64,000 bases of DNA from Rhizobium sp. ACO-34A (lineage in GTDB: Bacteria; Pseudomonadota; Alphaproteobacteria; Rhizobiales; Rhizobiaceae), in the NCBI GenBank assembly GCA_002600635.1, contig CP021371.1, positions 4,189,501 through 4,253,500 on the forward strand, read 5' to 3'. The notes beneath the pieces are model-generated. The model was not told the origin of the DNA, ran no database searches, and saw nothing but the letters and a program-made list of their open reading frames with translations. A program made the position numbers and the translations under genes. Shown in pieces: positions 18,387-25,809 of this stretch (positions within the stretch are counted from its first letter, which is position 1; each line of letters begins with the position of its first letter).

Positions 18387-19193
18387 TTAGCGGATAACCG
18401 CCTGCGAGAGCTCGATCAGCGCGGCCCGCACATCCGGCTCATCCGTCAGCGGCTCGATCATGGTCGAGCGGACGGCATCGCTCGGTGAAAGGCCGGCATC
18501 GATCAGGCTGGCGCAATAGACGAGGAGACGGGTCGAAACGCCCTCTTCAAGATCATGGCCCTTGAGCGCCCTCAGCCGCCGCGCCAGTTCGACCAGCGGT
18601 GCGACCTCACCGGCGGCAAGTCCGCTTTCGGAGGAAACGACCTCGATCTCGCGATCCTTCGGAAGAAAATCGAATTCGATGGCGACGAACCGCTGGCGGG
18701 TGGAGGGCTTCAGCGTCTTCAGGAGGTTCTGGTAGCCGGGATTATAGGAAACGACGAGCATGAAGCCGGGCGGCGCTTCGAGCTGTTCGCCGGTGCGTTC
18801 AAGCGGCAGGATGCGCCGGTCGTCGGTGAGAGGATGGAGCACGACGGCCACGTCCTTCCGGGCTTCCACCACCTCGTCCAGATAGCAGATCCCGCCCTCG
18901 CGCACGGCGCGTGTCAGCGGCCCATCCACCCACACCGTGTCGCCGCCCTTGAGCAGGTAACGGCCGGTGAGATCGGCAGCGGCAAGATCGTCATGGCAGG
19001 AAACCGTCGAAAGCGGCAGGCCGAGCCGGGCCGCCATGTGGCTGACGAAACGGGTCTTGCCGCATCCGGTCGGCCCCTTGAGCAGCAGCGGCAGCTGGCG
19101 CGTCCAGGCGGTCTCGAAAAGCGCGCATTCGTTGCCCGCCGGAGAATAGGCCGGGATATCGGGCGAAGGCGGATTGGTGAGCATCAGGTTCAT
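18387..19193 (-). CDS. norQ: NorQ, MoxR-type AAA+ ATPase
   Basis: A 268-residue AAA+ protein of the MoxR/CbbQ/NorQ group. Walker A is GPTGCGKT (residues 40-47), Walker B lies in GGICYLDEV. With NorD it activates NO reductase in the cytoplasm. The 150-base gap separating it from norB holds strong RNA hairpins (19232-19335), suggesting that the norQD part of the message is made or kept at a lower level than norCB. Confidence 0.95.
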   Translation of the reverse strand: MNLMLTNPPSPDIPAYSPAGNECALFETAWTRQLPLLLKGPTGCGKTRFVSHMAARLGLPLSTVSCHDDLAAADLTGRYLLKGGDTVWVDGPLTRAVREGGICYLDEVVEARKDVAVVLHPLTDDRRILPLERTGEQLEAPPGFMLVVSYNPGYQNLLKTLKPSTRQRFVAIEFDFLPKDREIEVVSSESGLAAGEVAPLVELARRLRALKGHDLEEGVSTRLLVYCASLIDAGLSPSDAVRSTMIEPLTDEPDVRAALIELSQAVIR

Positions 19194-19231
19194 GGGGTGT
19201 TTTCCTTTCGGGCAAGGACGTTCGATATGAT

Positions 19232-19335
19232 CGAGACAACAGGCGTGGGGTTCCCTTTCGGGTTTGTTTCGGAGGCTATCCTTTCACCCCCACGCCTGCC
19301 GTCTCGCGATTGCCTCCCCGCATGGCGAGGCAATC
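19232..19335 (-). other. Two strong intercistronic hairpins between norB and norQ
   Basis: Read on the minus strand, the first hairpin pairs 19327-19335 with 19308-19316 (9 bp, GATTGCCTC/GAGGCAATC). The second pairs CAGGCGTGGGG (19240-19250) with CCCCACGCCTG (19288-19298), extended by CGAGAC/GTCTCG (19232-19237, 19301-19306), 17 bp in all around a 37-base loop. Neither has a T run, so they look like message-stabilising or partial-termination structures rather than a full terminator. Confidence 0.75.
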
Positions 19336-19343
19336 TCTCTTCG

Positions 19344-20690
19344 TTATTCCGCCGGCTCAACAACGCCGCCGAAGCTGGCTTCGCGTTCCTTGCCAGGCAC
19401 AAGGATCGACCAGATGAACATCAGCGCCGAGACGAGCACGACGACACCCGAACCGAGGCGGATCCAGTAGAACAGGGCGAGCTGGTCCTGCACGGCCATG
19501 TAGCTTTCGCCGAGAACCCGCTGCAGATGCACCTGCAGCACGCCCGCGAAGGTGAGCGCGAAGGTCATGACCGACATTGCCGTGCACATGGCCCAGAAGC
19601 TGGCAATGGAAAGCCACTGGTTATACGGCCGCCGTCCGCGGATCTCGGGAACCGCATAGGCCATGACGGCGAGGTTCAGCATCACATAGGCACCGAAGAA
19701 GGCGAGATGGCCATGGGCCGCCGTGACCTGCGTGCCGTGGGTGTAGTAGTTCACCGACGACAGCGTGTGCAGGAAGCCCCAGACGCCCGCGCCGAAGAAA
19801 GCCATGACTGAGCAGCCGATGGACCAGAGCAGCGCCGCCCGGTTCGGATGCTTGCGGCCGGCCTTCCAGGTCATCACGAAGGTGAAGATGACCATGGTGA
19901 AGAACGGAGCGACTTCGAGCGTCGAGAACAGCGAACCGATCCACTGCCAGTAACCCGGAGCGCCGATCCAGTAGTAATGGTGGCCCGTTCCGAGAATGCC
20001 GGAGAACAGCGCCAGACCGACGATGACGTAGAGCCACTTCTCGACCACTTCGCGGTCGATGCCGTTGAGCTTGATCATCAGGAAGGCGAGCACCGACGCC
20101 ATGATCAGTTCCCACACGCCCTCGACCCACAGATGGACGACGTACCACCAGTACATCTTGTCGAGCGCGAGGTTCGCCGGATTGTAGAAGGCGAAGAGGA
20201 AGAAGATCGCCACGCCCCAGAGACCGAAGATCAGGATGTTGGTGACGACCGTCTTGCGGCCTTTCAGCACCGTCAGCGTGATGTTGAACAGGAACATCAG
20301 GCAGACGATCACGATGCCGACCTTGATGGCGAAGGGCTGCTCAAGGAACTCGCGCCCCTCATGGATATGGAAGAGGTAGCCGACCACGGCGATCGCGGCC
20401 GCGACCAGGAAGAGCCAGAACTGCGCGATGGCGATCTTGGGGCTGTAAAGCTCCGTCTCCGCCTCTTCCGGCAGGAGATAATAGGTGGCGCCCATGAAGC
20501 CCATCAGCAGCCAGACGATCAACGCATTGGTATGGATCATCCGGACGATGTTGAAGGGCAGCAGCTCGGAAAGCGTATTGGGAAGGACATAGATCGTGCC
20601 GGCGAGTACGCCGAACAGGACCTGGGCGAGGAACAGGCCGAGCGCGCCGTAGAAATACAGCATCGCGACCTTCTGTGTCTGGTACTTCAT
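19344..20690 (-). CDS. norB: Nitric oxide reductase large subunit, cytochrome b
   Basis: A 448-residue inner-membrane protein of the heme-copper oxidase superfamily that reduces 2 NO to N2O. Twelve membrane helices are evident. Conserved pieces include IHTNALIVWLLMGF with a heme histidine, HLWVEGVWEL with the non-heme iron region, and GHHYYWIGAPGYW with two adjacent histidines. It lies 28 bases after norC, with which it forms the complex, and lacks the quinol-oxidising extension of qNor, so it is the cytochrome c-dependent type. Confidence 0.97.
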   Translation of the reverse strand: MKYQTQKVAMLYFYGALGLFLAQVLFGVLAGTIYVLPNTLSELLPFNIVRMIHTNALIVWLLMGFMGATYYLLPEEAETELYSPKIAIAQFWLFLVAAAIAVVGYLFHIHEGREFLEQPFAIKVGIVIVCLMFLFNITLTVLKGRKTVVTNILIFGLWGVAIFFLFAFYNPANLALDKMYWWYVVHLWVEGVWELIMASVLAFLMIKLNGIDREVVEKWLYVIVGLALFSGILGTGHHYYWIGAPGYWQWIGSLFSTLEVAPFFTMVIFTFVMTWKAGRKHPNRAALLWSIGCSVMAFFGAGVWGFLHTLSSVNYYTHGTQVTAAHGHLAFFGAYVMLNLAVMAYAVPEIRGRRPYNQWLSIASFWAMCTAMSVMTFALTFAGVLQVHLQRVLGESYMAVQDQLALFYWIRLGSGVVVLVSALMFIWSILVPGKEREASFGGVVEPAE

Positions 20691-20718
20691 GAGTAGGTTC
20701 TCCTTGGATCGACGTTGC

Positions 20719-21171
20719 TTAGCCGGCGTCGTTTGGCGGCCAGTTCTGCGTCTTGATCCGGCTCGTCCATTCGAGGAAATCGGAAAGATCGTTGAGTTCC
20801 TGTTCCGTCAGATTGAACTGCGGCATCTGCCGCCGTCCCTCGATGCCGGAGGGCTGGGCCGCCATCCATGATTTCAGCGTCTCGCGCGCGCTTTCGGGAT
20901 CGCTCTCGCCGCCCCAGCGCTTCCAGACATTGCCGAGTTCCGGCGCGAAATAGGCGCCCTCCCCCAGCAGGGTGTGACAATTGATGCAGGAGTTCTTCTC
21001 CCAGACATGTTTGCCCCGGGCGACGCTGTCGGTCAGCGTCGTCTCGTCCGTGGACGTGGTGCGCATGTAGTAGTGACTGTGAGCCGTAAGCCCCACGAAG
21101 ATTGTGAAGAAGAAGATGGACCCGCCGTAAAAGACATTGCGGGCCCCCGTCTTGGTCAGGCGCTCTGCCAT
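20719..21171 (-). CDS. norC: Nitric oxide reductase small subunit, cytochrome c
   Basis: A 150-residue membrane-anchored c-type cytochrome. One N-terminal helix (about 11-31) anchors it, and CINCH (Cys62, Cys65, His66) binds heme c; a later methionine in RRQMPQF is a candidate axial ligand. It passes electrons from periplasmic cytochrome c or pseudoazurin to NorB. It heads norCBQD and has its own Fnr/NnrR-type promoter at 21276-21316. Confidence 0.97.
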   Translation of the reverse strand: MAERLTKTGARNVFYGGSIFFFTIFVGLTAHSHYYMRTTSTDETTLTDSVARGKHVWEKNSCINCHTLLGEGAYFAPELGNVWKRWGGESDPESARETLKSWMAAQPSGIEGRRQMPQFNLTEQELNDLSDFLEWTSRIKTQNWPPNDAG

Positions 21172-21226
21172 CCCCTGGTCCTTTCTTTCGCCCGCGGTCA
21201 GAATCCGCCGGCCTGTTGAAATCCCC

Positions 21227-21268
21227 TCCCGCAGCCCGCGCGATGATCAGGACGCGCAGGCTGCGGGA
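21227..21268 (-). other. Stem-loop at the predicted 5' end of the norCBQD message
   Basis: TCCCGCAGCC (21227-21236) pairs with GGCTGCGGGA (21259-21268), and after one mismatch GCGC (21238-21241) with GCGC (21254-21257), making a 14-bp stem with a 12-base loop. The outer base, 21268, coincides with the transcription start predicted from the upstream box. A terminal 5' hairpin of this kind would be expected to slow decay of the message. Confidence 0.6.
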
Positions 21269-21275
21269 CGCTCCC

Positions 21276-21316
21276 TTTCTAACGGCAGGGAGAAAGCCTT
21301 CTTTGCGCTTCTGCAA
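21276..21316 (-). promoter_or_regulatory. NnrR/Fnr-type promoter of norCBQD
   Basis: TTG-CGCTTCTG-CAA at 21303-21316 (TTTGC-N6-GCAAA with flanks) and a -10-like TAGAAA read at 21281-21276. The box centre predicts a start near 21268, leaving a leader of about 97 bases before ATG 21171. It lies between norF and norC, so norEF and norCBQD are separately started. Confidence 0.75.
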
Positions 21317-21333
21317 ACAAGCGAACGATCCGC

Positions 21334-21615
21334 TCAGACACCGACGAAGAAGGCGAGCGCGGCCGACCGCGCGAACGCCGCGAGGAGGAAAAGAACCGGC
21401 CATGAAAGGAGCGCCAGACGCATGCCGCGCCTCTGGGTGCGGAGCCCCATGAAATCCAGAATGACGAGACGCGTCTTGGCCACGGCGATCAGCAGGACGG
21501 CCGCGATGGGCACCAGAAGACCCCCACTCAGCGCCGAGAGCACGGCGCCACCGGAAGCGAGCACCATCAGCGTCGAGAAGGTGCCGAACAGTTTTCCCCT
21601 GGAAGCGTCGGTCAT
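21334..21615 (-). CDS. norF: NorF-like small membrane protein (cytochrome oxidase subunit IV type)
   Basis: A 93-residue protein with three hydrophobic helices and the motif KTRLVILDFMGLR typical of the small prokaryotic cytochrome c oxidase subunit IV/NorF family. NorF accompanies NorE in many denitrifiers and is needed for full NO reductase activity, by an unknown mechanism. ATG 21615 lies 4 bases after the norE stop, so the two are co-translated. Confidence 0.85.
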   Translation of the reverse strand: MTDASRGKLFGTFSTLMVLASGGAVLSALSGGLLVPIAAVLLIAVAKTRLVILDFMGLRTQRRGMRLALLSWPVLFLLAAFARSAALAFFVGV

Positions 21616-21619
21616 CGCA

Positions 21620-22186
21620 TCATGCCAGATAGAGAATGGGGAACATGACGATCCAGACGAGATCGATCACATGCCAGAGCGTGGTGATCAGCAACACGTT
21701 CTGCCGTGCCGGTCGCCACGCGACGATGAGGAGGATGACCGAGCCGAAGACGACGTGCAGCAGATGGAAACCCGTGATGAGGAAGTAGATCTCGAAAAAG
21801 CCGCTCAGCGTCTCTTCCCCCGCATGCCCGATCTCGCCGGCATATTCGACAAGCTTGACTGCCATGAAGGCAAAGCCAAGCGCTGCGGCGACAATCAGGG
21901 AACGCCTGACTTCCAAGGGAGACGCCGTCCTGCGGGCGGCGAGCGCCGCCTGCCATCCGCTTGAAAGCAGAATGACCGTGTTGAGCGCCGCAAGCCCCGG
22001 ATTGAGATATTGCCGCGCCGCCGCGAAACGCTCCGGTTCCAGCAGAGACATCACGAGGAACCCGGCAAGCAGGATGCCGAAAGCGACGAGTTCGCTCCAC
22101 ACGAGTATCCAGAGGAGAAGCGTATCGCCTTCCTCTTCGGCGGCAATCCTGGTGGACAGGTTCGATGATCCGGCGCTTGCGTTCAT
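21620..22186 (-). CDS. norE: NorE, cytochrome c oxidase subunit III-like protein
   Basis: A 188-residue membrane protein of the CoxIII/NorE family with five hydrophobic helices; EIYFLITGFHLLHVVFG and LLITTLWHVIDLVWIVMF are diagnostic. It supports NO reductase assembly or activity. There is no good ribosome site before ATG 22186, and the box at 22221-22234 with TAGAAA at 22198-22193 predicts transcription starting at or within a base of this ATG, so the message may be leaderless. Confidence 0.9.
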   Translation of the reverse strand: MNASAGSSNLSTRIAAEEEGDTLLLWILVWSELVAFGILLAGFLVMSLLEPERFAAARQYLNPGLAALNTVILLSSGWQAALAARRTASPLEVRRSLIVAAALGFAFMAVKLVEYAGEIGHAGEETLSGFFEIYFLITGFHLLHVVFGSVILLIVAWRPARQNVLLITTLWHVIDLVWIVMFPILYLA

Positions 22187-22192
22187 GGCGTC

Positions 22193-22262
22193 TTTCTAGC
22201 CGCCACCATCGCCGGCCTCTTTGAGCAAACACAAAGAAGCGGGAGGTTGGCGGGAATAGGCT
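22193..22262. promoter_or_regulatory. Divergent NnrR/Fnr-type promoter, norE and the 51-aa gene
   Basis: One box, TTG-AGCAAACA-CAA at 22221-22234, serves both sides. Leftward -10 is TAGAAA (22198-22193) and rightward -10 is TAGGCT (22257-22262), each at the class II distance. The rightward start is predicted near 22269, 18 bases before ATG 22287. Confidence 0.7.
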
Positions 22263-22286
22263 GCGGCATCGAAGGAGATTTTGCTC

Positions 22287-22442
22287 ATGACAGACGCACA
22301 GATCGGACTTGCCGTGGTGACACCTGTTATCGTCGGCTTTGCTGTCACCCTCCACAGGATGGGCGTGCTTCAACGCGGCGGAACCATCTCGGCGGTGCTC
22401 GCCTCCGTCGCCATCGCCGCCATCCTGTTCGTCGGACAATGA
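22287..22442 (+). CDS. 51-residue membrane protein in the nnrU operon
   Basis: A short gene starting at ATG 22287 with AAGGAG eight bases upstream and ending TGA 22440-22442. Its 51 residues form two hydrophobic segments (about 5-22 and 35-50) split by a basic turn, HRMGVLQRGG. The strong ribosome site, the promoter just upstream and close packing with the next gene (its stop precedes GAGGAGG of the hemerythrin-like gene) make it real. Its place beside nnrU recalls the NnrT position in Rhodobacter, but I cannot confirm homology. Confidence 0.7.
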   Translation: MTDAQIGLAVVTPVIVGFAVTLHRMGVLQRGGTISAVLASVAIAAILFVGQ

Positions 22443-22452
22443 GGAGGCGGGC

Positions 22453-22926
22453 ATGACGTCCCAACGAGCGCTCGACGCACAGGATCTTGCCACCCTCGGC
22501 AGGAACCACGATGCCCTGCTCACACTTTGCCTCAAGCTCGAGGAGATCGCGGACTCGCTGCCCTTCGATATCGATGAGGATCTTTGTCGCGAAGTGGCGC
22601 AGTCGGTCACGCCGCTGCTCCGGCAGACGCAGCAACTGGAGGAACGGGTTCTTTTCCCCGACTTCGACCGAAGCGCCGGATCCTGCTTCGCCGCGATGAT
22701 GATCGAGCGGTTGAAAGGCGAGCACCGTTTCGACGGGCTTGCGGCCGAAGAGATCTCACTGACGCTGAAGGCGATGATCGAAGGCCGTTGCCGCCTGTCT
22801 TTCGACACGGTAGGCTACATGCTTCGCGGCTTCTTCGAGTGCATCCGCCGGCACGTCGCTGCCGAGAAGCTGATGATCGAGGCATTGTGCGTCGCCGAGG
22901 CGGAGGGGCGGGAGATCCTGATGTGA
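22453..22926 (+). CDS. Hemerythrin-like HHE domain protein
   Basis: A 157-residue, mostly helical protein. Iron-type ligands of the hemerythrin fold appear as RNHDALL (His19), EERVLFPDF (Glu-Phe-Pro motif), KGEHRFDGL and RRHVAAEKLMIEAL. Such di-iron proteins (for example DnrN/RIC/YtfE) repair or protect Fe-S and iron centres from NO; that role fits the site here but is inferred. GAGGAGG directly precedes ATG 22453, and the stop overlaps the GTG of nnrU. Confidence 0.82.
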   Translation: MTSQRALDAQDLATLGRNHDALLTLCLKLEEIADSLPFDIDEDLCREVAQSVTPLLRQTQQLEERVLFPDFDRSAGSCFAAMMIERLKGEHRFDGLAAEEISLTLKAMIEGRCRLSFDTVGYMLRGFFECIRRHVAAEKLMIEALCVAEAEGREILM

Positions 22927-23606
22927 GCCAGCTTTTTATGGCGCTTGCCGCCTTTCTGGCACTGCATTCGATCCCGGCACTACCACCGGTCCGCGCCGGC
23001 GCAATCGCCCTGCTCGGACGCAGAACCTATCTCGGCCTTTACTCCCTCGTGTCAGTTGTCGTGCTCGCCTGGCTTTTCCATGCTGCGCTGAACACCGAAT
23101 ACATCGAACTCTGGGCGCCGGCCGGCTGGCAGGCGACGCTAACGCTTGTGCTTGCCCCGCTCGGTCTCCTTCTGGTGACCGCCGGCTTGCTCTCGACCAA
23201 TCCCTTCTCGATCAGCTTTCGTCATGGCGATGAGCCCGGCGCAATCGTCGAGATCACCCGCCATCCCGTGCAATGGGGCTTCACGCTCTGGTCGCTTGGC
23301 CACCTCGTGGTCAATGGCGATCTCCGCTCTCTCGTCCTGTTCGGCGGCCTCGGCCTGTTTTCCGTGGCTGGCCTTTTCATCCTCGACCGACGCGCCCGCA
23401 GACGGATCGGCCCCAGCTGGCCGGCACTTGCCGCCCGGTACCCGATGATGCCCCTGGCCGGCCTGTTGAAAGGCAAGGCACGCCTTCGCGTCGATGCCCC
23501 GCTTGCTCTGTCTCTGGCGATCACGGCCGCCATCACGATCTGGCTGCTGACGGGCGGTCACGCCGCACTTTTCGGTGCAGACCCAATAACGGCGCTCTCG
23601 TATTAA
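22923..23606 (+). CDS. nnrU: NnrU family membrane protein
   Basis: A 227-residue protein with six hydrophobic helices belonging to the NnrU family, related to isoprenylcysteine methyltransferase-like membrane proteins (RHPVQWGFTLWSLGHL matches the family core). NnrU is required for normal expression of nitrite reductase in Rhodobacter; the mechanism is unknown. The start GTG 22923 overlaps the preceding TGA (GTGA), so the two are translationally coupled. Its 3' end overlaps the converging ubiX by four bases. Confidence 0.88.
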   Translation: MSQLFMALAAFLALHSIPALPPVRAGAIALLGRRTYLGLYSLVSVVVLAWLFHAALNTEYIELWAPAGWQATLTLVLAPLGLLLVTAGLLSTNPFSISFRHGDEPGAIVEITRHPVQWGFTLWSLGHLVVNGDLRSLVLFGGLGLFSVAGLFILDRRARRRIGPSWPALAARYPMMPLAGLLKGKARLRVDAPLALSLAITAAITIWLLTGGHAALFGADPITALSY

Positions 23607-24193
23607 CTGCCCTGCTCTCCCCGCCATTCGACAGCAAGCGGCTCTTCCGTCAAGTTGAGAAGATCAATGGCGCGGGCGGCAATATGATCGACGATATCAT
23701 CCAGCGTCTGCGGGCGGCGATAGAAGGCCGGCACCGGCGGCATCACGATGGCCCCCGTTTCCGTCACAGCGGTCATGTTACGCAGATGGCCAAGATGCAA
23801 CGGCGTTTCACGCGCAAGAAGGACGAGCGGACGCCGCTCCTTCAGATGCACGTCAGCCGCCCTGACCAGCAGATTGTCGGAAAGCCCCGTCGCGATCCCG
23901 GCAAGGCTCTTCATCGAACAGGGCGCAACGATCATGCCCGCGGTGCGGAACGATCCGCTGGCGATGGCGGCACCGATGTCATCGATCTTGTAATAGCGGT
24001 CCGCGAGCCCGACCAGCCGGCCGATGGCATCCGCGCCGAGTTCCTGGGTAAAGGTCCTGAGCGCCGAACGCGTCACGACAAGATGCAGCTCGACACCGGA
24101 AAGTGCGGCAAGCCGCTCGCCGATCCTCAGCGCTATCGCCGCTCCCGAAGCGCCGGACACTCCGAGCACCACCCGTTTGCTGGTGCCCGTCAT
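23603..24193 (-). CDS. ubiX: UbiX flavin prenyltransferase
   Basis: A 196-residue flavoprotein that joins a dimethylallyl group to FMN to make prenyl-FMN, the cofactor of UbiD. The N-terminal VLGVSGASGAAIALR FMN loop and the IVAPCSMKSLAGIATGLSDNLL core are diagnostic. Its start overlaps the ubiD stop by four bases, giving a ubiD-ubiX operon. Confidence 0.95.
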   Translation of the reverse strand: MTGTSKRVVLGVSGASGAAIALRIGERLAALSGVELHLVVTRSALRTFTQELGADAIGRLVGLADRYYKIDDIGAAIASGSFRTAGMIVAPCSMKSLAGIATGLSDNLLVRAADVHLKERRPLVLLARETPLHLGHLRNMTAVTETGAIVMPPVPAFYRRPQTLDDIVDHIAARAIDLLNLTEEPLAVEWRGEQGS

Positions 24194-25698
24194 GCCGGAT
24201 CTCCAAGTCCGAGTTCATGCCAGATGGCATCGACCTTCGCCCCGACCTCCGGCGTCATCTTCAGGACACGGCCCCATTCCCGATCGGTCTCCGGCCAGAT
24301 CTTGACCGTCGCGTCGAGGCCGAGTTTCGCGCCCAGGCCGTGCTTGGGAGAGGCGAAATCGAGATAATCGATCGGCGTGTCGTTGATCAGCACGGTATCC
24401 CTGCCCGCATCGAAGCGGGTGGAAAGAGCCCAGACGACATCATCCCAGTTACGCACATCGACATCGGGATCGACGGCGATGATGAGCTTCGTATAGCTGA
24501 ACTGCGGCAGCATGGACCACAGTCCCATCATCACCCGCCTCGCCTGCCCCGGATACCGCTTGTCGATCGACACCACGATGGCGCGGTAGGAACAGGCCTC
24601 CGGCGGCAGCCAGAGATCGGCGATTTCGGGAAACTGCTTCTTCACCAGCGGAATGAACAGCTCGGTCATCGCCTCGCCGAGCTTGGAAGGCTCGTCCGGC
24701 GGCCGGCCGGTATAGGTCGAGAGATAGAAGGGGTTCTTCCGCATGGTGATCGCCGAAAGCGTCATCACCGGGAAACGCTCGACGGAATTGTAATAGCCGG
24801 TGTGGTCCCCGTAAGGCCCTTCCTCCGCCGTCTCGGAGACCGAAACGGTTCCCTCCAGCACGATCTCGGCATTGGCCGGAACGAGAAGCGGCTGACTGAC
24901 GGCCCTCGCCACCCGGCTTCGCCTTTTCTTCAGGACGCCGGCAAAGCCAAGCTCGCTCATGCCTTCCGGAAGCGGCATCACCGCTGAAAGAATGGTGGCG
25001 GGATCGCTGCCGATCACCACGGCAACAGGCATGTCCCGTCCAAGCTTCTGCCATTGTCGATGGTGTTTCGCGCCGCCCCGATGGGCAAGCCAGCGCATGA
25101 TGAGGCGATCCCGGCCCAGCACCTGCATTCGATAGATCCCGACATTGACGTCGTCGGGATCATTGGGCGAACAGGTAATCACCAGCGGCCAGCTCACGAG
25201 CGGCGCGGGTTCTCCCGGCCAGCACCACTGGATGGGCAACCGCCCGAGATCGAGATCGTCGCCGCGCCAGACGATATCCTGGCAGGCCGCGCGCGAGACA
25301 CGGCGAACCCCGAGCGAAAGCGCCGAATGCACCAGCGGCAGCTTGCCGAGCGCTTCCCGAAACGACGCCGGCGGCCGTGGTTCCCGCAATTCGCCAAGAA
25401 GTGTTGCGAGGTCGCCGATCCGGCCGCTGGCGAGGCCGAATCCCCATTCGATGCGCTCACGCGTGCCGAAGAGATTGGCGAGCAGCGGCATGGACACCAC
25501 CTCGCCCGCCGCATTCACGGGCTTCTCGAAAAGCAGCGCCGGCCCCTCGGCCGCCAGCACACGACGATGGATTTCCGTGATCTCATGCACCAGCGAGACA
25601 GGACGGGAAATCCGCTTGAGCCTCCCGGTCCGCTCGAGCTCGGCGGCGAAATGCTGGAGGCTGTCATAGCGGCGGGGCGGCGGAGGAGGGCTTGTCAT
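24190..25698 (-). CDS. ubiD: UbiD 3-octaprenyl-4-hydroxybenzoate decarboxylase
   Basis: A 502-residue prenyl-FMN-dependent decarboxylase of ubiquinone synthesis. The motif ETAEEGPYGDHTGYY and the central glutamate-rich active site region are typical, and the length is normal. ATG 25698 was chosen by homology; a TTG at 25746 also lies in frame. There is no strong ribosome site. The box at 25733-25746 is centred exactly 41.5 bases from the A of this ATG, so the transcript could be leaderless, although no good -10 is seen on this strand. Confidence 0.94.
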   Translation of the reverse strand: MTSPPPPPRRYDSLQHFAAELERTGRLKRISRPVSLVHEITEIHRRVLAAEGPALLFEKPVNAAGEVVSMPLLANLFGTRERIEWGFGLASGRIGDLATLLGELREPRPPASFREALGKLPLVHSALSLGVRRVSRAACQDIVWRGDDLDLGRLPIQWCWPGEPAPLVSWPLVITCSPNDPDDVNVGIYRMQVLGRDRLIMRWLAHRGGAKHHRQWQKLGRDMPVAVVIGSDPATILSAVMPLPEGMSELGFAGVLKKRRSRVARAVSQPLLVPANAEIVLEGTVSVSETAEEGPYGDHTGYYNSVERFPVMTLSAITMRKNPFYLSTYTGRPPDEPSKLGEAMTELFIPLVKKQFPEIADLWLPPEACSYRAIVVSIDKRYPGQARRVMMGLWSMLPQFSYTKLIIAVDPDVDVRNWDDVVWALSTRFDAGRDTVLINDTPIDYLDFASPKHGLGAKLGLDATVKIWPETDREWGRVLKMTPEVGAKVDAIWHELGLGDPA

Positions 25699-25732
25699 CC
25701 CGAATGTGTGGCCCGGCAAAATCTCCCCGTCT

Positions 25733-25774
25733 TTGCGATAGCTCAAACCAGTTATCCGTCGCTGCGGCTAGCTT
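25733..25774 (+). promoter_or_regulatory. Fnr/NnrR-type box between ubiD and ubiT
   Basis: TTG-CGATAGCT-CAA at 25733-25746, within TTTG-N8-CAAA (25732-25747), and a -10-like TAGCTT at 25769-25774 for ubiT, predicting a start near 25781. It shares its design with the denitrification promoters in this window. Confidence 0.65.
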
Positions 25775-25809
25775 GCGATCCGATAGCTGTCCCCGAGAGA
25801 CCGAGGCCC

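Noticed and set aside
21612..22808. 398-residue minus-strand frame covering norE and its upstream region
   Set aside because: Different frame from norE, runs through the divergent promoter and the nnrU operon genes, and has no domain.
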